From contig CANCPF010000012.1 in NCBI GenBank assembly GCA_947379975.1, positions 1 through 50,396 on the forward strand: DNA of 50,396 nucleotides, written 5' to 3'. The position numbers and the translations under genes were made by a program. Source of the DNA: Methylophilaceae bacterium. Lineage in GTDB: Bacteria > Pseudomonadota > Gammaproteobacteria > Burkholderiales > Methylophilaceae. Below, one piece after another: positions 1 through 9,460 of the stretch. The first letter of the stretch is position 1. Every line of letters begins with the position of its first letter. The notes beneath the pieces were generated by a model. It did not search any database. It was not told the DNA's origin and saw nothing but the letters and a program-made list of their open reading frames with translations.

Positions 1-306
1 GGCTGGTCGTCCTCTCAGACCAGCTACAGATCGTTGGCTTGGTGAGCCTTTACCTCACCAACTACCTAATCTGATATCGGCCGCTCCAGTCGCGCGAGGT
101 CTTGCGATCCCCCGCTTTCATCCTTAGATCGTATGCGGTATTAGCGTAATTTTCACTACGTTATCCCCCACGACTGGGCACGTTCCGATATATTACTCAC
201 CCGTTCGCCACTCGCCACCAGACCGAAGTCCGTGCTGCCGTTCGACTTGCATGTGTAAAGCATTCCGCCAGCGTTCAATCTGAGCCATGATCAAACTCTT
301 CAGTTT
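1..306 (-). rRNA. rrs: 16S ribosomal RNA, 5' part (cut by window edge)
   Basis: Read on the minus strand, the conserved bacterial 27F primer site (AGAGTTTGATCATGGCTCAG) lies at about 280-299. It is preceded by AAACTG at about 301-306, matching the usual 16S 5' end. The sequence toward position 1 follows the normal order of the first 300 bases of 16S. Only this 5' portion is present; the rest of the operon lies before position 1. Confidence 0.97.
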
Positions 307-618
307 AATTTATGACTATTACTTTTTCCTCTTGCGAGGTGGTATTTCGCTTTTGCTTTACCAACCCTATCCGCTAACGATAATTAGCTGACGTTATAGG
401 TTGATGACTCAAATTCATTTCAAGGTCTGTGTGATTCTTATTACTAAGAACCGTTACATATTTGTCATAAATTTAAGTGTAAGCACTTGTTTTCTGAGGC
501 CAGAATAAACCAAACAATTAAGTTAAATTACAAATTAAGTAAACTCAATTTGCAACAAGTTAATTGCGTCTAAACCAGCTTGCCTCTTCCACAAGCACCC
601 ACACTTATCAGTTGTTAA

Positions 619-657
619 ATTGTTAAAGAACAGTGCCTAGAAGTGCTTTCCTTCTAG
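619..657 (-). promoter_or_regulatory. rrn leader antitermination site (boxB hairpin and boxA)
   Basis: On the minus strand a perfect 7-bp hairpin (CTAGAAG / CTTCTAG, 637-657) is followed by TGTTCTTTAACA (621-632), which matches the rRNA boxA consensus. The order boxB then boxA between the rrn promoter and 16S is the classic Nus-factor antitermination arrangement. The rest of the 307-690 leader holds no gene that I can see; it would include the 16S precursor processing stem. Confidence 0.85.
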
Positions 658-690
658 TCGCTCGCTACGCTTTGCGTTAACGAGGAGCGC

Positions 691-718
691 ATTATACAGA
701 GCTTTTTATCGCCGTCAA
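691..718 (-). promoter_or_regulatory. rRNA operon promoter
   Basis: Minus strand: TTGACG (713-718), a 16-base spacer, then TATAAT (691-696), followed by a GC-rich discriminator GCGCTCC. Near-consensus sigma-70 boxes with a GC-rich discriminator are typical of stringently controlled rRNA promoters. It lies just upstream of the boxB/boxA leader. Confidence 0.85.
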
Positions 719-800
719 TCATAATTTTGAAACATTTCGCATTTATGATTTACCGTAAAAATTGCTGTTAAATCTTTGGTTCCATTACTTCGGATGCTGC

Positions 801-823
801 AAAAATCTAGAGTGCTACGCACT
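801..823 (-). terminator. Terminator after tRNA-fMet
   Basis: Minus strand: AGTGC GTA GCACT hairpin (811-823) followed after CTAGA by a run of five T (801-805). It sits 10 bases past the tRNA 3' end and upstream of the rrn promoter, so the tRNA is probably transcribed separately from the rRNA. Confidence 0.6.
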
Positions 824-832
824 TTGATTTAT

Positions 833-909
833 TGGTTGCGGGAACAGGATTTGAACCTGTGACCTTCGGGTTATGAGCCCGACGAGCTGCCAGACTGCTC
901 CATCCCGCG
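833..909 (-). tRNA. tRNA-fMet (initiator, anticodon CAT)
   Basis: The 77-base cloverleaf, including an encoded CCA end, reads CGCGGGATGGAGCAG at the 5' end and CCCGCAACCA at the 3' end on the minus strand. The anticodon loop is CTCATAA. Two initiator hallmarks are visible: an unpaired C1-A72 at the acceptor end, and three G-C pairs (GGG/CCC) in the anticodon stem next to the loop. It is therefore the formyl-methionine initiator tRNA rather than an elongator. Confidence 0.96.
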
Positions 910-942
910 TCCGATTCGACATATGTTGCGTCGAGAGGTGAG

Positions 943-971
943 ACTATAGCAAGGCTTGGTATTTACTGCAA
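943..971 (-). promoter_or_regulatory. Promoter of tRNA-fMet
   Basis: Minus strand: TTGCAG (966-971), 17-base spacer, TATAGT (943-948). The -10 box lies about 33 bases before the mature tRNA 5' end. Spacing and both boxes are close to the sigma-70 consensus. Confidence 0.7.
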
Positions 972-1028
972 GGACTATCGCGCTTTTAATTGTAAATTAA
1001 AACAATCGAACACGTTAAATGGCGTTTC

Positions 1029-1814
1029 TTAGCCCATCTCTTTTCGTACGTAAGCTAAGTCATCTTCCGTATCTACGCCAGTGGCTGGTGAATTTTCACA
1101 GATACTGACCACAATTTTGTATCCTTTATGCAATACACGTAACTGCTCTAGACTTTCCGCCTGCTCTATGGCTGCAGGCCTAATACCTGCATACTGCTTT
1201 AGAAAGCCGGCACGGTATGCGTATATACCAATATGCCGATATGCCGGCATATCTACCGGCAACTCCAAACCAGATGCAAAGGCATCTCTTGGGTATGGAA
1301 TCGGTGCACGACTAAAATACAGCGCATGATCGCTTTCATCCAGCACCACTTTAACAACATTTGGATTAATAAAATCTGCTTTTGACTGGATCGCATAGCA
1401 AGCAGTTGCCATGACCGCGCTTTGACTTTCTGCTAACTTGCTTGCTACATCTATAATTAGTGTGGGTTCAATCATAGGCTCATCACCTTGGACATTGACA
1501 ACAATTGAGTCACTAAGCCAACCTTGCGCTAAGGCAACTTCAGCGATACGGTCAGTCCCGCTAATATGGCCTAGCTTAGTCATCATCGCTTGAAATCCGC
1601 ATTTAACTACAGCGTCATAGATACGCTGATCATCGGTCGCAACGACCACTTGTTTTGCACCACTTTCTACAGCACGTTCTGCCACCCAAACCACCATAGG
1701 CTTACCGGCAATATCCAGCAATGGCTTGCCTGGCAACCGAGTGCTGGCATAACGTGCTGGAATAACTACATAAAATTCCGGCAAACTTTGCTTAAGATTA
1801 CCCAACATTTTCAT
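1029..1814 (-). CDS. kdsB: 3-deoxy-manno-octulosonate cytidylyltransferase (CMP-Kdo synthetase)
   Basis: Activates Kdo with CTP to CMP-Kdo in the cytoplasm, the donor for the inner core of lipopolysaccharide. The N-terminal nucleotide-binding signature VVIPARYASTRLPGKPL is intact. NVQGDEP (the metal- and sugar-binding loop) and the late TGVDTEDDL motif are also present. Length is normal for the family (about 260 aa). The open frame extends to 1838, but the conserved N-terminus starts only about 13 residues before VIPARY, so I use the ATG at 1814; 1808 is equally possible. The start overlaps the end of ycaR, which implies translational coupling. It is the last gene of the envelope cluster. Confidence 0.95.
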   Translation of the reverse strand: MKMLGNLKQSLPEFYVVIPARYASTRLPGKPLLDIAGKPMVVWVAERAVESGAKQVVVATDDQRIYDAVVKCGFQAMMTKLGHISGTDRIAEVALAQGWLSDSIVVNVQGDEPMIEPTLIIDVASKLAESQSAVMATACYAIQSKADFINPNVVKVVLDESDHALYFSRAPIPYPRDAFASGLELPVDMPAYRHIGIYAYRAGFLKQYAGIRPAAIEQAESLEQLRVLHKGYKIVVSICENSPATGVDTEDDLAYVRKEMG

Positions 1815-1980
1815 CTTCAGCCAATTTTCTCGCTTCATCTTCCAACATCACCGGAATACCATCTTTAATTGGATAGGCTAATCTAGCTGATTTCGAAATA
1901 AGCTCATTTGTATATTTATTGTAAGTCAACGGCCCTTTTGTTACAGGACAAACCAATATTTGCAAAAGCTTTGCATCCAT
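1798..1980 (-). CDS. ycaR: Trm112-like UPF0434 protein
   Basis: Small 60-aa protein of the UPF0434/Trm112 family, starting MDAKLLQILVCPVTKGPL. The family's usual first Cys-x2-Cys pair is reduced here to a single Cys in VCPVTKGPL, as in many proteobacterial members. The C-terminus is acidic. A GAGGTG ribosome site precedes the ATG. It lies between lpxK and kdsB, the conserved position in many proteobacteria, and overlaps the kdsB start. Eukaryotic Trm112 activates methyltransferases; the bacterial role is not established, so a function in LPS synthesis is only suggested by context. Confidence 0.9.
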   Translation of the reverse strand: MDAKLLQILVCPVTKGPLTYNKYTNELISKSARLAYPIKDGIPVMLEDEARKLAEDENVG

Positions 1981-2008
1981 TTCATCACCTCAATTATTTT
2001 CGTAGTAT

Positions 2009-3025
2009 TTATCGTATTTGTATTTTTTGCAGCTTATTGAGTACTATTTGAATTAGCTCACTATTGATCACTGCGACTACAGGCAATACCCAATAGTTAG
2101 CCTGTGCGAATGACTCGCATTTTACCGCATCCTTTTCTGTCATCACAATAATGTCAGCGCTTACCTGCTTAAAATCTTGCGACTTAAATTTATGATGATC
2201 GGGCAAGGCTAGGCTTTGAAAATGTAAACCTAAGCGACTGAGCTGTTGAAAGAACCGTGCCGGATTACCAATACCAGCGATCGCTAATACCTGTTTATTT
2301 GCAAAAGATTGTGCGTCACATTTAAGACTCTTATCGACTAGATTATAAAAAAAGCCCGACTCCAACTGCATTTCAATGGTGGACATTTTATTATTATTTT
2401 TGTCTATTGATGTATGCGTAACTTTGCCGTTACTTACGACCGCATCGACTGCACTTAATCTTGTCATTGATTCTCTTAATGGACCAGCTGGTAGCAATGC
2501 TCCATTACCAAAACCTTTTGTGCCATCCAGCACCACAATTTCAACATCCCGCTTTAAGCGATAATGTTGCAAGCCGTCATCGCTAATCACAACATTACAT
2601 TCTGGATGTATTTTTAAAAGCGCCTGACCTGCAGCAACTCGATTTTGACTTACAAATACTGGGCAACCAGTACGCCGGGTAATTAACACAGGCTCATCGC
2701 CGACTTCTTGTGGATTACTTTGAGGAAAAACGGCTTGAGTCGCTATTGCGGTTCCGCCATAACCACGGCTAATGATGCCTGGTTTATAGCCTGCTATTTG
2801 GAGTTGTTCGGCTAACCAAATCACAAGCGGCGTTTTGCCTGTTCCGCCTACATTAATATTACCAACAATGATCACTGGAACATTTAGGCGGTAGCTCTTT
2901 AACAAACCATATTTATAGAGTGATTTTCGTACAAAACTTATCAGGCCAAATAGCCATGAAAGCGGCATCAGAAAAATATGCCACGAAGTGAAGCTAAGCC
3001 ATTGTTTCTGTAGCCAGTTAGCCAT
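2009..3025 (-). CDS. lpxK: Tetraacyldisaccharide 4'-kinase
   Basis: Phosphorylates the 4' position of the lipid A disaccharide at the inner face of the cytoplasmic membrane, giving lipid IVA. It has a Walker A motif, GNINVGGTGKTP, at about residues 55-66 after a hydrophobic N-terminal segment. It also has the family's SDDGLQHYRL motif, which carries the catalytic Asp region, and a C-terminal TEKDAVKC motif. Length 338 aa is typical. It sits 18 bases downstream of msbA and about 28 bases upstream of ycaR, consistent with one transcript. Confidence 0.96.
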   Translation of the reverse strand: MANWLQKQWLSFTSWHIFLMPLSWLFGLISFVRKSLYKYGLLKSYRLNVPVIIVGNINVGGTGKTPLVIWLAEQLQIAGYKPGIISRGYGGTAIATQAVFPQSNPQEVGDEPVLITRRTGCPVFVSQNRVAAGQALLKIHPECNVVISDDGLQHYRLKRDVEIVVLDGTKGFGNGALLPAGPLRESMTRLSAVDAVVSNGKVTHTSIDKNNNKMSTIEMQLESGFFYNLVDKSLKCDAQSFANKQVLAIAGIGNPARFFQQLSRLGLHFQSLALPDHHKFKSQDFKQVSADIIVMTEKDAVKCESFAQANYWVLPVVAVINSELIQIVLNKLQKIQIR

Positions 3026-3043
3026 TATTATCGGCCGTATTTA

Positions 3044-4813
3044 TTAGCTAAATTGCTTTTGGTACAATTTAGCATAATGACCATTCTGCTGCATTAAAGC
3101 TTCATGCGTACCACATTCAACAATTTTACCTTGCTCCATCACCATAATACGATCGGCGTTTTCTATGGTGCTTAATCTATGCGCAATCACAATGCTGGTT
3201 CTATTTTGCATGAGCGTATCTAGCGCGGCCTGAACATGCTGCTCAGATTCAGTATCAAGAGCAGATGTCGCTTCATCTAAGAGCAATATAGGTGCATTTT
3301 TTAAGATTGCTCGAGCAATAGCAATACGCTGACGCTGACCGCCAGATAAACGCACGCCTCTATCACCAATTTCATTTTGCAAACCATTGGGCAATTGCTG
3401 GATAAACTCCCAAGCATGCGCTGCTTTAGCAGCTTCAATGACCTGTGTTTCAGTTGCGCCACGCAACACGCCGTAAGCAATATTATTGAACACCGTGTCG
3501 TTAAATAGAATCACATCTTGGCTGACTAAGGAAAACTGTTGGCGCAAATTAGCTAGCGGCAACTCGCGCATATCTACGCCATCCAGCAATACTTGACCCT
3601 GCTGTAATTCATAAAATCTTGGCAACAAATTCACTAGCGTAGTTTTACCGCCGCCAGAACGACCGACTAAAGCTAACTTTTCACCCGGCTTAATATTAAA
3701 ACTAATATCGTTCAGCGCAGGACGTTTAGCATTTTTATAACTCAGCGTAACATGCTTAAACTCGATTTCGCCTTTGCTGGCAGGCAAAATCTTATTACCG
3801 CCATCTAACTCTGGCTCGATGTCGATTACACCAAATACGCTTTGGGCGGCGGCAATAGCAACCTGCACTTCTTCGTTCATTGCAGTTAAATGTTTAATCG
3901 GCGCAATCAGCATTAATAAGGCGGCTACAAAAGCGGCAAACTCACCTGCGCTAAAATGCCCAACCGCATAGTAAACCACCAAACCTAAAGATAGGGCAGC
4001 CAAAAGCTCCACAACCATACTATTAATACCGGACATACGCGCTAAACGGATTTGCATATGCCTATTCTTACCCGCTACTTTAGCAAAACGTTCGTTTTCG
4101 TAATCCTTGGCGCCAAAGATTTTCACTATGCGCTGACCAGAAATAGCCTCCTCTGCCACTTTAGTCATTTCGCCGACGGATTCTTGCACTAGCTTGCCGG
4201 CGTTACGCAGCTTTGGTGTCATGCTTTTTAAGAAGAACGCCATCAAAGGCGCAACCAACACAAAAATAAGCGTGAGTCGCCAGTCTAAATACAGCATATA
4301 ACCTACAATACCAACCGCTGTTAAGGTATCCGTCACCACTGCTGTTGCTGATCGCGTAGCCGCATTAGCCATTTGCTCTACATCATAAGTAATTTTAGAA
4401 ACTATAATGCCAGCGGATTGGTCATCGAAATAACTGATAGGCAAAAGCATCAATTTGCGAAATACGTTCAGTCGCAAATCTTCGACCACGCGACGCGACA
4501 CCCAGCGCATAGCGAAGCCAGACACAAAGCCAGAAAATGCACGCACAGCCATCAGGCCGAATAACATTAATGGTAAATAGGCTATTTTATCTGGCGATTG
4601 TTTAACGAAACCTTCGTCAGTCACTTGCTTGATTGTGGCTAAAAAAGCAGTATTTGTTGCTGACAAAACCACTAATCCTAGTAAGCCACCTAAAAACACG
4701 GTTTTGTATTTCCACGCGTAAGCAAATAGGCGAAGATACAAGGTTTTAGTATTGGGAATATCAGACGCGCTTAATAAAACAGTCGCAGCTTCTTTACGTG
4801 TGGATTTCGACAT
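3044..4813 (-). CDS. msbA: Lipid A export ABC transporter, fused permease/ATPase
   Basis: Flips core-lipid A across the inner membrane using ATP. The N-terminal half holds about six membrane helices (residues about 30-310 of the open frame). The C-terminal half is an ABC ATPase with Walker A GRSGGGKTT, signature LSGGQRQRIAIARA, Walker B ILLLDEATSALD and the switch histidine in AHRLST. The open frame reaches 4831 through a TTG, but the ATG at 4813 (MSKSTRK) is the more likely start, giving 589 aa. Its position next to lpxK supports MsbA over a drug exporter. Confidence 0.94.
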   Translation of the reverse strand: MSKSTRKEAATVLLSASDIPNTKTLYLRLFAYAWKYKTVFLGGLLGLVVLSATNTAFLATIKQVTDEGFVKQSPDKIAYLPLMLFGLMAVRAFSGFVSGFAMRWVSRRVVEDLRLNVFRKLMLLPISYFDDQSAGIIVSKITYDVEQMANAATRSATAVVTDTLTAVGIVGYMLYLDWRLTLIFVLVAPLMAFFLKSMTPKLRNAGKLVQESVGEMTKVAEEAISGQRIVKIFGAKDYENERFAKVAGKNRHMQIRLARMSGINSMVVELLAALSLGLVVYYAVGHFSAGEFAAFVAALLMLIAPIKHLTAMNEEVQVAIAAAQSVFGVIDIEPELDGGNKILPASKGEIEFKHVTLSYKNAKRPALNDISFNIKPGEKLALVGRSGGGKTTLVNLLPRFYELQQGQVLLDGVDMRELPLANLRQQFSLVSQDVILFNDTVFNNIAYGVLRGATETQVIEAAKAAHAWEFIQQLPNGLQNEIGDRGVRLSGGQRQRIAIARAILKNAPILLLDEATSALDTESEQHVQAALDTLMQNRTSIVIAHRLSTIENADRIMVMEQGKIVECGTHEALMQQNGHYAKLYQKQFS

Positions 4814-4890
4814 TATTAACTTCGAGCACAATTAAATGATAGATTGAGCCGAAGCAAATTTAATTGTAGGGTATAAATGATTTAAGAACC

Positions 4891-5304
4891 TTACTTTACT
4901 TGTGTTGCAAAGGTGATGTGAGTATAGCCGGCAACTCGCGAAGCTTCCATTACATTAACCACTGACTGGTGCGTGGTATTGGCATCAGCATTAATAATCA
5001 CTGTTGGCTCTTTTCCGCCTTTTGCGGCTGCTTGTAACGCAGCGCCAATAGCATCAACAGAACCACTCGTTAGGCCTTTGTTGTTGACGGTATATTGACC
5101 ATTGGCATCGACGCCAACTTCAATAGTCAACGGCTTTTCTTGCGTGGCATTAGCTTCAGCTGTCGGCAAATTGATCTGCAATTCACTGGTGCGAGAGAAC
5201 GTTGCGCTGACCACCAAGAAAATAATAATGACCAATAATACGTCAATTAAAGGCACGAGATTCATCTCGAGGTCTTCATGGCGCTTTCCACGTTGAAAAT
5301 TCAT
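4891..5304 (-). CDS. exbD: Biopolymer transport protein ExbD
   Basis: Subunit of the proton-driven ExbB-ExbD-TonB energy-transducing complex (or its TolQR relative). It has the short cytoplasmic N-terminus and single membrane helix of the family. The helix contains the conserved Asp in LVPLIDVLLVIIIFL, which is needed for proton use. A periplasmic domain follows. The ATG at 5304 lies six bases after an AGG ribosome site; an in-frame ATG at 5310 overlaps that site, so 5304 is preferred. No tonB gene is next to it, so its partner is elsewhere. Confidence 0.92.
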   Translation of the reverse strand: MNFQRGKRHEDLEMNLVPLIDVLLVIIIFLVVSATFSRTSELQINLPTAEANATQEKPLTIEVGVDANGQYTVNNKGLTSGSVDAIGAALQAAAKGGKEPTVIINADANTTHQSVVNVMEASRVAGYTHITFATQVK

Positions 5305-5371
5305 AGTCATCCTTTTACTATATTGGTCGTGCTAGATTCGTGTTGCTAGTTTTAGATGCGAAATTAATAAA

Positions 5372-5977
5372 TTATTTACGTTCGCCGTGAATGGTTTCAA
5401 CTAGCTTAATTGCTTGCTGTTCCATTTCAACTAATAAGCCATCGACTTTTGATCGAAAATAACGATAGGCAATCATCGCTGGCACAGCAACCACAATACC
5501 TGCTGCGGTATTGTAAAGCGCCACTGAAATGCCGCGTGCAAATTGGGCAATATCGTGACCTGTGCTGGTAAAGGCACCAAACAACTCAACCATACCTATC
5601 ACAGTACCAAGTAAACCAAGCAAAGGCGCAACGGTGGCAATAGTACCAAGCGTTGATAAGTATTTTTCAAGATTGTGCGCAACCGCACGACCCGTTTCTT
5701 CAATGGCTTCTTTAGTCACTTCACGTGAATTGTTAGCATTAGATAAGGCACTAGCAAAAACTTGGCCCAATAAAGAATGCTGGTCTAAACGGCTGATTGT
5801 CTCTTTAGTGACGCCGCCTTTAGCTAACCAAGCCTGCACTTCTGGCAACAAGTTTTTAGGCGCTACGGCATCTTCGCGCAAAGCCAAGAAACGTTCACCG
5901 ATGATCGCTAGCGCTACCACTGACGCAATAAGAAGCGGCCAAATTGGCCACCCTGCTGCTACAATTATTTGCCACAC
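5372..5977 (-). CDS. exbB: MotA/TolQ/ExbB proton channel protein
   Basis: Inner-membrane protein that pairs with ExbD to harvest the proton motive force for outer-membrane transport. Three membrane helices are visible: near residues 10-30, and the pair around LGTIATVAPLLGLLGTVIGM and ISVALYNTAAGIVVAVPAMI. The GLLGTVIGM and NTAAGIVVAVPA stretches are family signatures. The start is a GTG at 5977 with an AGGAG site seven bases upstream. Length 201 aa is normal. It is transcribed just ahead of exbD. Confidence 0.93.
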   Translation of the reverse strand: MWQIIVAAGWPIWPLLIASVVALAIIGERFLALREDAVAPKNLLPEVQAWLAKGGVTKETISRLDQHSLLGQVFASALSNANNSREVTKEAIEETGRAVAHNLEKYLSTLGTIATVAPLLGLLGTVIGMVELFGAFTSTGHDIAQFARGISVALYNTAAGIVVAVPAMIAYRYFRSKVDGLLVEMEQQAIKLVETIHGERK

Positions 5978-6177
5978 AGTACAACTCCTAAAAATTAAAC
6001 GGCTTTAAGCCTACTAAAAACTTCTCAAGCAAAACTCACCGACTAACACAATTTTGATTAAGTTTATATGTGCGATACTTTAGCTGTTACTCGGCTTTTG
6101 GGCAAGCGACTACTATCATTCAGATGCAAATTATAAGTAGTGAAGCATTATAGTTCCTACGCGAGCAAACAATTTAA

Positions 6178-8622
6178 CTATTCCATAGCACCTAATTCTG
6201 AGACATATGTATCTTGCCAATAATGCGGATGCTGGGCTCGCCAACTGCTGAGCATAATTTTGTTTTTATTGCTTAAATTGTTCACATAATCAATCACTAG
6301 CGCACCATCATAATCTGAGCGATACATTATCGAACCGAATGATTGGTAGCGTTCAACGATTAGTGGTTTTGGATGCCCGAAGCGGTTTAAATAACCTGTC
6401 GTAAAAATACTAACATTGGGCGAGACCGCCGCAATAAAATCATCAATTGAAGAGGTTTTACTGCCATGATGCGGCACGGTTAGCACATCGCTTTTAAGCT
6501 GTTCTGACACGCTATTCAGCAAAGCCAGCTCAGCTTCTTTTTCTATATCACCCGTCAATAATATACTGCCGGCTTGACTTGTTACTTTTAGTACGCAACT
6601 ACGATTGTTATCTGTAATTTTCTCATCCGCATAACTATCCATCGCGGGATGTAACACTTCAAACTTCACGCTATCCCACAGCCAAACTTGTCCAGCAAAA
6701 CAGCTGATTTTATTGTGCGTTTCAGGCGCTTCTATTTTCGTGGAAAATGAACTGGCCAGCCATCTAACCGGCATTAATGCCAACACTGAGGCCATGCCGC
6801 CACTATGGTCAAAATCATTGTGGCTCACCATAAATCCATCAAGTTTTGTTATCCCTTCGCCGCGTAAAAACGGCACCACAATGCGACTGCCAGCATCACT
6901 TTGTTAATTATATTTTGGGCCAGCGTCATACAGTAAAGTATGTGTTTGCGTTTGCACCACCACACTTAAGCCTTGCCCAACATCTAATACGGTGACTTTC
7001 ATATCGCCAGCATTTGGCTTGATGGGTGCAATTAGAAGCGTAGGCAAGAATCCAATAATTCCTAGCCAACGCAATGGGAATCCGCGTGGTAACAGCAGCT
7101 ACAACATGCCTACCATAGCGGGTAATAATGTCCAAATAGCCGGTGCATTTTGTTGCCAAGTAGCCATAGGCAATTGATTCAACCACTCAAGAGCAATCAT
7201 GCCAAAATCTAAAGCCTTATATGACAAGTTAAGTGGCAAATCAATTGGCAAAAAACTACCCAACAAAGCCAAAGGCGTCACCACAAAACTAATCAGCGGT
7301 ATCGCGAAAGCATTGGCGATGGGCGAAATGAGTGAAGCTTGATTAAACATGACCAACAATAATGGCACCATACCAATAGTAACGGCCCACTGCGTTTGTA
7401 AGGCAGACTTAAACCATTGGCTTTGCCCAACACGCGCACCCAATGCATAAGCCAACATGGCTACTGCGCCGAAAGATAACCAAAACCCTGGTGAATTAAC
7501 CGACCAAGGATCAAGTAACACAACGATAAATAGTGCAACAGCTAACACTTGAGAGATAACCAGCTGCCGGCCAGACCACAAAGCAACAGCAAAAACCAGT
7601 AGCATATGAAAAGTGCGCTGCGATGGCACCGAAAAACCGGCAATAAGCGCATAAGCAAAGGCCGTCACCGTGCCAGCAATGACCGCCGCCTTACGGGTCG
7701 GTAAACGCATCATCAATCTGGGGCTGCGTCGTCAAATAAAACCAACCAAACCAAATGCCAGACCAGCCAGCATAGTAATATGCAAGCCTGAAATGGACAC
7801 GAAATGACTGATGCCGGTGCGTAAAAACACCTGCCAATCTTCCACTTTAATTTGGCTATCGTCGCCCATCACCAAGGCTTGAATGATTCCTAAGTAAGGC
7901 TTTCCTTTTAAAGCCTTTGCAATACGTTGTTTTATATTTTCGCGCAAATGCTCAATGATATAACTTGGCTGCCAAACAAAATTACTTAACTTCTTGTTTT
8001 CTGTATGACTTTTAATGGTGCCCATTGCCCTTAGGTTTTCACTTAGCGCCCATGATTCAAAATCAAAACCATGCGGGTTGGCCGTCCCATGCGGTCGCTT
8101 TAGCCGCACAGATAACTGCCAGCGTTCACCAGCTTTGAACTGACTTAATGCTACTGAATACGCCTCGGTATTCGCAAGTTGATCCGGCCTGTTGCTGTAA
8201 TTTTGATATGCGCCGTATTGGTTAAGGCTAATATGCTGTGGAACCACAGCATCTTTTGTGAGTGTTTTTTCTACATCAAATTTAAATCTGACACCGCGTT
8301 CGGTGAGCTCTGGCACGCTGGCAACTACACCTATCACTTGGAGTGTTTTTTGCTCCCAAGCGTGCGGCAGCTCATCGCTCATACGCCATAAGGCAAAACC
8401 ACTAGACCAACAGAAACCAAAAATGAAAGCGAGTACGCCAAACAAAAAACCGTTTAAAACTTTATGGGAATGACTGTAAGCAGAAAAACGCGGGTGAAAT
8501 TGCGTCAACAATATAATCGGTATCATAACAGCGCTGAATATCAACCAATGCAGACTAGGCAACTGCGCTAACTGTTGCACGCTCCAAGCACCAAACACAA
8601 ACATCAGTGCGGAAATAATCAT
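6178..8622 (-). pseudogene. comEC: comEC DNA-uptake channel gene broken by three in-frame stops
   Basis: ComEC/Rec2 carries single-stranded DNA across the inner membrane during natural transformation. One reading frame of 815 codons runs from the ATG at 8622 to the stop at 6178. It covers the N-terminal domain (with the SGLHI motif), the multi-helix channel (FSVPSQRTFHML) and the C-terminal metallo-beta-lactamase domain (VSHNDFDHSGG, VPHHGSKTS, LLTGDIE). The frame is interrupted by TGA at 7732-7734, TAG at 7099-7101 and TAA at 6904-6906, with no insertion or deletion. From family resemblance these probably replaced Trp, Leu and Glu or a similar residue. All catalytic motifs remain, so the damage looks recent. 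Read-through or sequencing error cannot be excluded from sequence alone. Confidence 0.88.
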
Positions 8623-8749
8623 GGTTTATATTGAGATTAACATCTGCAATATGATGTATTCAAGCCGCGCAAGCCTCAAATATTCATGAGCCAGTGTTTT
8701 CATAAATAAAGTGTATTCATAAAACTAATGACTTAATCAACACTGCTGC

Positions 8750-9460
8750 TTAAAGCGCTTGCAATCGGCCATCAACCAGCTGATATTGCCGCTGCATCTT
8801 TTTAGCCAATTCTAAGTCATGCGTCACCACCACCAAACTTAGTTGTTGCGTTTGATTCATCTCAAGCAGTAAATCAAAAACTGCGTGTGCTGTATGGCGA
8901 TCAAGGTTGCCCGTCGGCTCATCAGCCAAGATACATTTTGGCTTAGTCACCAGCGCACGTGCCACCGCTGCACGCTGCCGCTCACCACCAGAAAGCTCAC
9001 CCGGCATGTGTTCTAAGCGGTGTTGCAAGCCAACTTTGGTGAGTGTTTCTGCTGCAATTGTGAGTGCTTGCTCGCGCGCCATGCGCCGAATTAGCAAGGG
9101 CATCGCTACATTTTCTAAGGCAGTAAATTCTGGCAACAAATGATGAAACTGATAGACAAAGCCTAGCGATTGATTACGCAATAACCCTTTTTTTGTTTCG
9201 CTCATATCAGCTAAATCTTGGTTAAGAATCCGTACTTGGCCGCTACTCGGGACATCTAAACCGCCTAACAAATGCAATAAAGTGCTTTTGCCTGAGCCTG
9301 AAGTACCAACGATTGCCACTTGCTCACCGGCGCTCACGTTTAAATCAATGCCATTCAGCACGGCGACTTCTAGGCCATGATAAGTTTTATGCAACGCGCT
9401 ACAAGAAACAATATTGCTCGCCATATTATTGTTCGCTATATTAGTGTTCAGGCTACTCAT
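8750..9460 (-). CDS. lolD: Lipoprotein-releasing ABC transporter ATPase
   Basis: ATPase of the LolCDE complex, which extracts outer-membrane lipoproteins from the inner membrane for hand-over to LolA. Walker A GTSGSGKSTLLH, signature LSGGERQRAAVARAL, Walker B CILADEPTGNLD and the VVTHDLELA switch are present. Length 236 aa is normal. Its ATG overlaps the end of the permease gene by 8 bases, showing tight coupling. The adjacent LolC-type permease separates it from the similar MacB or FtsE ATPases. Confidence 0.94.
   Translation of the reverse strand: MSSLNTNIANNNMASNIVSCSALHKTYHGLEVAVLNGIDLNVSAGEQVAIVGTSGSGKSTLLHLLGGLDVPSSGQVRILNQDLADMSETKKGLLRNQSLGFVYQFHHLLPEFTALENVAMPLLIRRMAREQALTIAAETLTKVGLQHRLEHMPGELSGGERQRAAVARALVTKPKCILADEPTGNLDRHTAHAVFDLLLEMNQTQQLSLVVVTHDLELAKKMQRQYQLVDGRLQAL

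Noticed and set aside
1815..1838. Longer KdsB start at 1838
   Set aside because: The extra residues (MKRENWLK) lie far before the conserved core and deep within the ycaR coding region; a start at 1814 or 1808 gives the usual N-terminus.
5562..6008. 148-codon plus-strand frame over exbB
   Set aside because: Antisense shadow of a clearly conserved exbB; no ribosome site and no family resemblance.
6926..7186. 86-codon minus-strand frame between comEC pieces
   Set aside because: It is in a different frame from comEC. The comEC frame across the same bases gives the expected family sequence (LDVGQGLSV, LLYDAGP), so this frame is a shadow.
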